A DNA stretch of 39,816 nt, taken from NCBI RefSeq assembly GCF_009746585.1, contig NZ_WRPO01000030.1, forward strand, positions 1 through 39,816, read 5' to 3'. Below, piece after piece: positions 33,337-39,816 of the stretch. Each line of letters opens with the position of its first letter. Position 1 is the stretch's first letter. The translations under genes and the position numbers were made by a program. The notes beneath the pieces are model-generated. The model worked only from the letters and a program-made list of their open reading frames with translations. It was not told the origin of the DNA and searched no databases. This DNA is from Novosphingobium aquimarinum. Its GTDB lineage: Bacteria; Pseudomonadota; Alphaproteobacteria; Sphingomonadales; Sphingomonadaceae.

Positions 33337-36300
33337 TCTTCTTCTCCTTGAGGGTTGGCCGGTTTTTCCGGACGGGGGCGCCGCAACAACAGATAGGCGG
33401 CGGGAAGCAGGAACATGGACAGGAGCGGCGCGGTAATCATACCGCCGATCATCGGTGCCGCGATCCGGCTCATCACCTCCGAGCCAGCTCCGGTACCGAT
33501 CAAGATCGGGAACAGACCCGCAAGGATCACCGCTACGGTCATCGCCTTGGGTCGGACACGCAAGAGCGCCCCTTCGCGGATCGCCTGATCCACTTCCTCG
33601 GCGCTCAAATCGCCACTTCGTTTCTCGAGGGCTGCCTTGAGATAGATCAGCATGATCACGCCGAACTCGGCCGATACACCTGCCAGGGCAATGAATCCGA
33701 CGGCAGTTGCGACCGACTGGTTGTAGCCCATCAGATAGAGGAGCCAGTAGCCGCCTGACAGGGCGAATGGCAGCGTACCCATGATAAGCATTGCCTCGTC
33801 CCACCTTCTGAAGATCAGATAGAGCAGCAGGAAAATGATGACGAGCGTGGCGGGTACGACGATCTGCAGCCGTTCGTAGGCGCGGGTAAGGTACTCGAAC
33901 TGACCCGCGTAGGACAGGCTGACGCCCGCCGGAAGATTGACGCTTGCGGCGACCGCTTCTTGGAGGTCGGCAACCACCGATGTAAGATCGCGGTCGCGCA
34001 CATCCACATAGATGTAGCTGGTCAATCGTCCCTGTTCGCTCTTGAGCATGGGGGGGCCATCGCTGACGCCGATCCGTGCGACCGTGCCGAGCGTAATCTG
34101 TTGTCCCGACGGCGTCAGGAGGGGCAAGGTTCGCAATTCGTCCACGCTGTCGCGAATTTCACGGGGGTAGCGCACATTGATCGGATAGCGCGCCAGACCT
34201 TCAACAGTCCGCGCGACATTGGCCCCACCAATAGCGCCCGAGACGATCTGCTGGATATCGGAGATGTTGAGGCCGTATCTCGCCGCTGCGGCGCGATCGA
34301 TGTCGACATCGACGTAGCGCCCGCCGGAAAGCCTCTCGGCCAGAGCCGAACTGACGCCGGGAATCGTCTTTGCCACACCCTCGACCTCGAGCGCCACCCG
34401 TTCGATCTCTGCAAGATCCTCGCCCGAAACCTTGACCCCGATCGGGCTCTTGATCCCGGTCGCCAGCATATCGATGCGGTTACGGATAGGGGGTACCCAG
34501 ACATTGGCGAGACCGGGCACTTGAACGACCCGGTCGAGCTCTTCGATCAGCGCATCAGTCGTCATGGCTTCGCGCCATTCCTCCCGCGGCCGGAACCGGA
34601 TCGTGGTCTCGAACATGGTGAGCGGAGCCGGGTCGGTAGCCGTATCTGCACGGCCGGCCTTGCCGAAGACTGTTTCGACTTCCGGTACCGATTTGATGAG
34701 GCGGTCGGTGCGCTGCAGCAGCGCCGAGGCCTCGCCTGGCGATAGACCGGGAAGGGCGCTCGGCATGTAGAGCAGATCGCCCTCGTCGAGCGGCGGGAGA
34801 AACTCTCCGCCGAGCTGCGAGAAGGGGATCAGCGTGGTGAGGAAGATCGCGCCTGCAACCGCGAGCGTGGCTTTTGGCCAGCGCATCACCCAATTAAGGC
34901 CCGGTCGGTAAATCCTGGTCAGCCAGCGATTGAGGAAATTGGAGTCTTCTGACGGTATCTTACCCCTGATCAGCCAGCCCATCATCACCGGAACCAGTGT
35001 AACCGACAGCAGCGCAGCCGCCGCCATGGCATAGGTCTTGGTGAAGGCAAGCGGTGCAAACAACCGGCCTTCCTGGGCTTGTAGGGTAAACACGGGCAGG
35101 AACGACAAGGTTATGATCAGAAGGCTGAAGAACAGCGCCGGTCCCACTTCCTTCGATGCATCGGCGATGATCCGCCAGCGTTCCTTGACCGAAAGCACCG
35201 TGTCGGGATTTTCATGCTCCCATCGCTCGAGATGCTTGTGCGCATTTTCGATCATCACAACGGCTGCATCGACCATGGCGCCGACCGCGATAGCGATCCC
35301 GCCCAGCGACATGATATTGGCATTCACCCCCTGGAAACGCATCACGATGAACGCCGCGAGCACGCCCAAAGGCAGGGTGATGATGGCGACAAGTGCCGAA
35401 CGTGCGTGCCAGAGGAACAGCGCGCATACGATCGCGACGACGATGAACTCCTCGATCAGCTTGGTCGTCAAATTCTCCACCGAGGCGTCGATAAGCTGCG
35501 ATCGGTCGTAGGTGGTGACGATCTCGACGCCCTCGGGAAGGCTCGCCTGCAATTCGTCCAGCTTTTCCTCGACCGCCTGGATTGCGCTGCGAGCGTCCGC
35601 GCCCTGTCTGAGAACGATGATGCCGCCGGCGACCTCTCCTTCGCCGTTGAGCTCGGCAATGCCGCGGCGCAGCTCCGGCCCGACCTGGATTGTGGCGACA
35701 TCGCCAAGGGTAACCGGAACCCCGCCAGTTGCAGTCCTGAGGGGAATCTCGCGGAAATCGTCCAGCGTCGTCAGATAGCCCGACGCGCGTACCATGTATT
35801 CGGCCTCACCCATCTCGACGATCGAACCGCCGGCCTCCTGGTTGGACGACTGGATGGCGTTTACGATCTCGGCATGCGTGACGCCGAACGATGCCATCCG
35901 GTAAGGTTCGAGCACGATCTGGTATTGTTTCACCATACCGCCGACACTCGCGACTTCGGCAATGCCGGGGATCGTCTTGAGCTCGTAGCGCAGAAACCAG
36001 TCCTGCAGGCTGCGCAGCCCGGCAAGGTCATGACCGCCCGTGCGATCGACAAGCGCATATTCGTAAATCCACCCCACGCCCGTCGCATCCGGACCGAGCG
36101 TGCTCGTAACACCCTCGGGCAGGCGGTTCTGCACCTGATTGAGATATTCGAGCACCCGCGACCGTGCCCAGTAAAGGTCGGTACCGTCCTCGAAAATGAT
36201 ATAAACGTAGCTGTCGCCGAACATCGAGTAGCCGCGTACGGTCTTCGCTCCCGGCACCGACAGCATGGTCGTGGCCATCGGGTAGGTCACCTGGTCCTCG

Positions 36301-36482
36301 ACAATCCGGGGCGCCTGGCCCGGATAGTTGGATCGGACGACAACCTGGACATCGGACAGATCGGGCAAAGCATCGACCGGAGTTGTGCGGACGGCCCAGA
36401 ACCCGCCAAGGGTCACAGCTATGGCGGCGAGGACGATGAAAAGCCGATTGGCGATCGAGGCATCGATAATGCGCGCGATCAT
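33315..36482 (-). CDS. cusA: CusA-type Cu/Ag RND pump
   Basis: A 1055-residue inner-membrane RND pump of the copper/silver (HME4) class. Seen: the TM4 motif AVGAMVDAAVVMIENAHKHLE with D405 and E412, and all three methionines of the periplasmic copper site: M573 in LYMPSALPGLS, M623 in LTMFETTIRF and M672 in RIDMLATGIKSP. These fall at exactly the residue numbers known for Escherichia coli CusA. It exports Cu(I) or Ag(I) from periplasm and cytosol through CusB and the outer-membrane channel. The start overlaps the cusB stop by four bases. Confidence 0.95.
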   Translation of the reverse strand: MIARIIDASIANRLFIVLAAIAVTLGGFWAVRTTPVDALPDLSDVQVVVRSNYPGQAPRIVEDQVTYPMATTMLSVPGAKTVRGYSMFGDSYVYIIFEDGTDLYWARSRVLEYLNQVQNRLPEGVTSTLGPDATGVGWIYEYALVDRTGGHDLAGLRSLQDWFLRYELKTIPGIAEVASVGGMVKQYQIVLEPYRMASFGVTHAEIVNAIQSSNQEAGGSIVEMGEAEYMVRASGYLTTLDDFREIPLRTATGGVPVTLGDVATIQVGPELRRGIAELNGEGEVAGGIIVLRQGADARSAIQAVEEKLDELQASLPEGVEIVTTYDRSQLIDASVENLTTKLIEEFIVVAIVCALFLWHARSALVAIITLPLGVLAAFIVMRFQGVNANIMSLGGIAIAVGAMVDAAVVMIENAHKHLERWEHENPDTVLSVKERWRIIADASKEVGPALFFSLLIITLSFLPVFTLQAQEGRLFAPLAFTKTYAMAAAALLSVTLVPVMMGWLIRGKIPSEDSNFLNRWLTRIYRPGLNWVMRWPKATLAVAGAIFLTTLIPFSQLGGEFLPPLDEGDLLYMPSALPGLSPGEASALLQRTDRLIKSVPEVETVFGKAGRADTATDPAPLTMFETTIRFRPREEWREAMTTDALIEELDRVVQVPGLANVWVPPIRNRIDMLATGIKSPIGVKVSGEDLAEIERVALEVEGVAKTIPGVSSALAERLSGGRYVDVDIDRAAAARYGLNISDIQQIVSGAIGGANVARTVEGLARYPINVRYPREIRDSVDELRTLPLLTPSGQQITLGTVARIGVSDGPPMLKSEQGRLTSYIYVDVRDRDLTSVVADLQEAVAASVNLPAGVSLSYAGQFEYLTRAYERLQIVVPATLVIIFLLLYLIFRRWDEAMLIMGTLPFALSGGYWLLYLMGYNQSVATAVGFIALAGVSAEFGVIMLIYLKAALEKRSGDLSAEEVDQAIREGALLRVRPKAMTVAVILAGLFPILIGTGAGSEVMSRIAAPMIGGMITAPLLSMFLLPAAYLLLRRPRPEKPANPQGEEECVPQPI

Positions 36483-37987
36483 TGCCCGGCACTCCTGATG
36501 GTCTCGATACGGGGGCCGGCGTCCTGCTGGGTGAAGGTAAAGCGCACTCTATCGCCTTCCTCGAACCCGCTGATCTGCGCTGCATTCTTCGTGCGGAAAC
36601 TCATCGTCATGGCGGGCCAGTCTAGCCGCGGGACAGGTCCGTGCCGCAGCGTGACGGAGCCATCGGCAATCTTCTCGATCGTCCCCATTGCGCTGAATGT
36701 CACTGGTTGGTCTTCACCGTCCCGGTTCGGACCTGCCTCATCGATCGCACGAACATCAAGTCCTGCCAGGCTTGCCTCGGAATCGAGCAGGAACTGGCCC
36801 GAGGTCACGACCTCTTCGCCTTGCGAAAGGCCGGCCAGCACTTCGGTCCTGCCTCCCGCCTCACGGCCGATCCGGACTTCGGCAGGCATGAAGCCGCCCT
36901 CGTCCTGCTTGATCATGACGATGGTGCGGCGCCCGGTCCGGATCACCGCTTCGGAAGGAACCAGCAGAGCGCGCCGGGTGTCGGGGGTCAGCGAGACCTG
37001 CGCGAACATGCCCGGCTTGAGCCGTCCGGAAGGATTGGGCAATTGTGCGCGGACGGTGATTGTCCGGCTGGCATCCTGTGCGCTCGGCAAGATCGCGATG
37101 ATCGGTCCGGAAAATCTCTCATCGGGAAACGCGGTCAGGGTTGCACTGACAGGTTGGCCGACCCGGATATTCGCTGCTTGTGTTTCGGGCACCGATGCCT
37201 CGAGCCAGATCGGCGAGAATCCGGTTATTTCCGCCAGGGTCTGGCCTGCCATCACGGTCATGCCGGGTCGCACGCCGAGCATGGTGATGGCCCCGCCGGT
37301 CGGCGCGGTGACCGTGATCGTCGCCTGCGCGCGGCCGGTCCGGCCCACCGATGAAATTTGCCCATTCGACATGCCGAGCAGCCGCATCCGCTCGCGCATG
37401 GCCTGTGCAAGCTGTTCATCGCCGCTGTTCAGGACGGCCAGATATTCCTGCTGCGCTCCTCCCCATTCGGGTACGAGAATATCGGCCAGCGGCGCGCCTC
37501 GGCTCACCACATCGTCTGGAGCACGCCCATAGGTTCGTTGTACAAAGCCGCCAGCCCTTGGCTGGACAATTGCAACGTCCCGCCCATTGTAAGCGAGAAC
37601 ACCGGTAACGGACACGTCCGGCTCAAGTACGCCGTATTCGGCCTCGGCGGTGCGGATGCCGAAGTTCTGGACAAGCCCCGCGTCGATCTGAACCCCGGAG
37701 GTGGCCTCCTCGCCAGCGCATTTGGGAACAAGTTCCATATCCATGAACGGCGATTTTCCAGGCTCGTCGAAACGCTGTCCCGGCACCATCGGATCGTACC
37801 AGTAAAGCACGTCCTCACATTCGGCGCTGGATGATCCCCCGTTGCCATTTGCCTGACTTCCGCTCTCACCCCGCTGCGATAACCCGTATCCTGCGGTGAC
37901 GCTGATCAGGGCGACCGTTGCCGCCATCGTCCAGGATTTCTGGCGCGGCGACAGTTTGTCCCACGCGGCTCCCATTTTGGCTCTCAT
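36479..37987 (-). CDS. cusB: CusB-type adaptor with fused CusF domain
   Basis: A 502-residue periplasmic adaptor. Domains: membrane anchor (SWTMAATVALISVTAGYGL), a small metal-binding domain (LYWYDPMVPGQRFDEPGK and DMELVPKC), the barrel-sandwich hybrid and beta-barrel parts (VTGVLAYNGRDVAIVQPRAGG; FSPIWLEASVPETQAANI; EEVVTSGQFLLDSEASL), and a C-terminal CusF-like domain with LRHGPVPRLDWPAMTMSF, giving histidine, tryptophan and methionine copper ligands. The fusion makes the adaptor longer than E. coli CusB (about 400 residues) and would place the chaperone on the pump. It overlaps the end of cusC by four bases and the start of cusA by four bases. Confidence 0.93.
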   Translation of the reverse strand: MRAKMGAAWDKLSPRQKSWTMAATVALISVTAGYGLSQRGESGSQANGNGGSSSAECEDVLYWYDPMVPGQRFDEPGKSPFMDMELVPKCAGEEATSGVQIDAGLVQNFGIRTAEAEYGVLEPDVSVTGVLAYNGRDVAIVQPRAGGFVQRTYGRAPDDVVSRGAPLADILVPEWGGAQQEYLAVLNSGDEQLAQAMRERMRLLGMSNGQISSVGRTGRAQATITVTAPTGGAITMLGVRPGMTVMAGQTLAEITGFSPIWLEASVPETQAANIRVGQPVSATLTAFPDERFSGPIIAILPSAQDASRTITVRAQLPNPSGRLKPGMFAQVSLTPDTRRALLVPSEAVIRTGRRTIVMIKQDEGGFMPAEVRIGREAGGRTEVLAGLSQGEEVVTSGQFLLDSEASLAGLDVRAIDEAGPNRDGEDQPVTFSAMGTIEKIADGSVTLRHGPVPRLDWPAMTMSFRTKNAAQISGFEEGDRVRFTFTQQDAGPRIETIRSAGQ

Positions 37988-39219
37988 GGCTGGAACTCCG
38001 TATAGGTCAGTCGCAAGGTCGTCGCGGCTTCAACTGTCGCCTCCTCACGCTCAAGGATCTCGATTTGTAGGAGCGCCAGCGCCTTGATCGCTTCGATGAC
38101 GTCCAGCAGTTCGGCGCGGTTTGCCGCGAAGCTGGCCCTTTCGAGATCAGCCCGGCTTTGGGCGAGGGGTAGCAACTCCTCCGTGGCTCGCTGCCACTGG
38201 CGGTATGCGCTGCGCCAAGCGGCAAGGTCGGCCTCGAATTGCGCTTGCAGTTCGCGCAAGCGATCAAGCTGAATTGCTTGCGCTGCGCTTGCTTCGGCTT
38301 CAGCAGCGGCAATCCTCGGGTTCTGCCGCCTGCCCGCAAAGATGGGGAGCGTAATCGAGCCCATGACCGAGACGACATCACCGAACATCGGATCGCGCCT
38401 GCCATAGCTGACATTGATGCCGAAATCGGGCCGCTTCTCCGACCGGGCAAGATCGATCCTCGCATCTGCCTGTCGAACCTGTGCGATAGCGAGAATGATA
38501 TCGGGATTAAGCTCTAGGGTCGCCCGGAGTCGCTCGGCATCGACATCCGCCGCGGGGATAGCCCCGGTGGCAACTGCGCCTTGCACAGCAGCATATCGCG
38601 CCAACATGGCCCGTGCCGCGTCAAGGTCGCCTTCTAGGCGGGTCCGCATGTCCTCGACTTCCAGTACCGCACGGCGAATTTCGAGGCTCTCAGCCGGCCT
38701 GGCCGATCCCGCCGCAACGGCGCTCCGCGCCAAGGGCACCAGCCTTTCGATCTGCCTAAGTGCCTCATCGATAACATTCAGAGCCTGTTGGGTGTACGCG
38801 AGCGAAATCCAGGCCTCGCCTGCTCCAAGCCGAGCCGTGAGCTGCGCGCGGGTCAACTGCGCGGAAGCCAGATCTATATCGGCCACTGCCATGCGCGCTC
38901 TCGCATGGCGCTCCGCGAGATTGGGTATGTCCTGCTCCACACCGACCTGGATCTGGGTGGGCAGCTGCCGGTCGATCTCGAAGGCTGCCGGGCCTGCCAC
39001 CGGAAGGTTCTGAATCCCAGCGCGGAGGCGAGGATCTGGTAGTTCGTCAGCTGCATCAGCGACGCTGCGACGTGCCTCGAGCTGCAACTCCCGCGCTCGC
39101 ACCTGCGGCTGTTCGCTAACGGCCGCTCTCAATGCCTCCTCGTAGCCGATTGACTGCGCGTAACTAGCTGGCGCCAAAGCCAGCAGGACCGGAAATGCGG
39201 TCCAGCAAATTTTCTGCAT
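37984..39219 (-). CDS. cusC: CusC/CzcC-type outer membrane factor
   Basis: A 411-residue TolC-family outer-membrane channel for the Cus pump. Seen: signal peptide (ICWTAFPVLLALAPASYAQ), paired coiled-coil repeats (ARMAVADIDLASAQLTRAQLTARLG; QAQFEADLAAWRSAYRQWQRATEELLP) and conserved beta-barrel segments (ELPDPRLRAGIQNLPVAGP; SITLPIFAGRRQNPRIAAAEAEASAA). It belongs to the CzcC-like subgroup often paired with copper CusAB in alphaproteobacteria. Ends overlapping cusB. The 115 bases before it hold no gene that I can see. Confidence 0.92.
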   Translation of the reverse strand: MQKICWTAFPVLLALAPASYAQSIGYEEALRAAVSEQPQVRARELQLEARRSVADAADELPDPRLRAGIQNLPVAGPAAFEIDRQLPTQIQVGVEQDIPNLAERHARARMAVADIDLASAQLTRAQLTARLGAGEAWISLAYTQQALNVIDEALRQIERLVPLARSAVAAGSARPAESLEIRRAVLEVEDMRTRLEGDLDAARAMLARYAAVQGAVATGAIPAADVDAERLRATLELNPDIILAIAQVRQADARIDLARSEKRPDFGINVSYGRRDPMFGDVVSVMGSITLPIFAGRRQNPRIAAAEAEASAAQAIQLDRLRELQAQFEADLAAWRSAYRQWQRATEELLPLAQSRADLERASFAANRAELLDVIEAIKALALLQIEILEREEATVEAATTLRLTYTEFQP

Positions 39220-39334
39220 GATTTCTAGATTCCGCTAGAGCGCGCGATATAAGCGCGGACGGAACAAACGACCATCGCTAGGCGCGACGGAAAATTCGTT
39301 CAGCTTCAGTATGCAGGGCAGTCCCTGGCAATAC

Positions 39335-39694
39335 TCAGAATTGCTCTTGCGGGGGCGGCGGCTCGGGTCCTTGTTCAACGAGAGCCAAAGAATATGCGGC
39401 AAATGGGGTGAACAACGAACGCACAGCAATTTTCGTACGTTCGCCTGATGGGGCTGTGATCATGGCCAGTGGAGCGATACAACCGAGGGCCACAAGGCAA
39501 TCCAGGCGAAGATTTTTGCACGGTCCGGGTTGGTCTTCCGAAGCGGTCGTAGCACCAGTCTCCATGCGCATCTCGTTACACGCCGCCTCGCTTCCCGCCG
39601 GTGCTTGCGGCACCGCCGAGGCATGAGCGGCCGACTGGACAAAGAGTCCGCAAGCAATCAGAAAAATTCCAAGAGAGCGCAGTAACTGCATCAT
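39335..39694 (-). CDS. Small exported protein heading the copper operon
   Basis: A 119-residue protein with a signal peptide (SLGIFLIACGLFVQSAAHASA) and scattered cysteines and methionines in the mature part (ACNEMRMETG; GPCKNLRLDCLVALGCIAPLAM), which could bind copper. It ends proline-rich (EQGPEPPPPQEQF). No named family recognised, but it is placed like the protein at 13059-13433, directly before the outer-membrane factor of an RND operon. Its ATG (39694, with a second ATG at 39691) has no clear ribosome-binding site, and an IS-like element begins within about ten bases upstream. The original control region may have been replaced or cut off by that insertion. Confidence 0.65.
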   Translation of the reverse strand: MMQLLRSLGIFLIACGLFVQSAAHASAVPQAPAGSEAACNEMRMETGATTASEDQPGPCKNLRLDCLVALGCIAPLAMITAPSGERTKIAVRSLFTPFAAYSLALVEQGPEPPPPQEQF

Positions 39695-39697
39695 CTA

Positions 39698-39816
39698 GGC
39701 TTCGTGGACAAAGCTTGACGGGGGACTCGGTCGCTGATTCAAGGCTGGCTTTTGGAGGCGGCCTTGGGCGAGCGGATCGGCGTTACAGACGAGGAATGGG
39801 GAGTGATCGGGCCGCT
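39698..39816 (+). mobile_element. Left end of an IS5-family insertion sequence (runs off window)
   Basis: The last roughly 120 bases read as the terminal part of an insertion sequence: a short non-coding end beginning near 39698 and then the start of a transposase frame pointing out of the window. The exact end and any target duplication cannot be fixed because the other end is missing. Confidence 0.55.
39764..39816 (+). CDS. IS5-family transposase, first 17 codons (truncated by window)
   Basis: A frame open to the window end reading GVTDEEWGVIGPL matches the N-terminus of IS5-type DDE transposases (TDEEWxxIxPLLP pattern). The start is probably TTG at 39764, preceded by GGAGG at 39754-39758. 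Too short to classify the subgroup. Confidence 0.55.
   Translation, partial: MGERIGVTDEEWGVIGP

Noticed and set aside
35214..37532. A 772-codon open frame on the plus strand
   Set aside because: It lies opposite cusA and cusB, has no family motifs, and is a typical GC-rich antisense shadow.

Overview
This window looks like part of a large plasmid or integrative element from an alphaproteobacterium, most likely a sphingomonad (Sphingomonas, Novosphingobium or Erythrobacter type). That placement is an inference from the kinds of protein and the high GC content; no rRNA or tRNA gene is present to confirm it.

Region 1 (1-11850) is mobile-element backbone with defence and toxin-antitoxin genes set into it. 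The backbone genes are a strawberry-notch helicase C-terminal part (cut by the window start), a long ParB-like protein, an ArdC-like antirestriction metalloprotein, a small unknown protein and a DUF2493 (SLOG-like) protein. Between them lie a Phd/YefM-RelE/ParE pair (1956-2585), a minus-strand ubiquitin-like conjugation operon (5305-7862) and a divergent Xre-RES toxin-antitoxin pair (8028-9113). The conjugation operon runs Ubl, E2-like, JAB/JAMM peptidase, E1-like. This is the order of the Bil (bacterial ISG15-like) anti-phage systems. It differs from the textbook arrangement in its single-domain Ubl behind a nine-copy Gly-Asn repeat, an E2-like protein with no cysteine at the usual place, and a predicted cleavable tail on the Ubl.

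Region 2 (11981-25180) is a zinc/cobalt/cadmium/nickel efflux block on the plus strand. A DmeF-like cation diffusion facilitator (CDF) comes first. It is followed by a probable operon of a small secreted His/Cys protein, czcC, czcB, czcA, a STAS-like protein, a short CDF, a divergent polytopic membrane protein and a CzcD-type CDF. An acetolactate-synthase-like enzyme and an aldehyde dehydrogenase close the block.

Region 3 (25318-28458) is a Pb/Cd/Zn-type module: a MerR-family regulator with three metal-ligand cysteines, a perfect dyad operator in the divergent promoter, a short CDF, and a cytochrome c-FTR1 fusion permease resembling PbrT.

Region 4 (28476-39694, minus strand) is a copper/silver operon: small secreted protein, cusC, cusB (with a fused CusF domain), cusA, a CusF-like lipoprotein, a multicopper oxidase, a CopA-type P-type ATPase and a small membrane protein. 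An IS5-family element begins just upstream of its first gene and runs off the window end. Together, regions 2-4 would move excess metal from cytoplasm to periplasm (CDFs, P-type ATPase), oxidise or bind it there (oxidase, CusF) and expel it across the outer membrane (two RND tripartite pumps).
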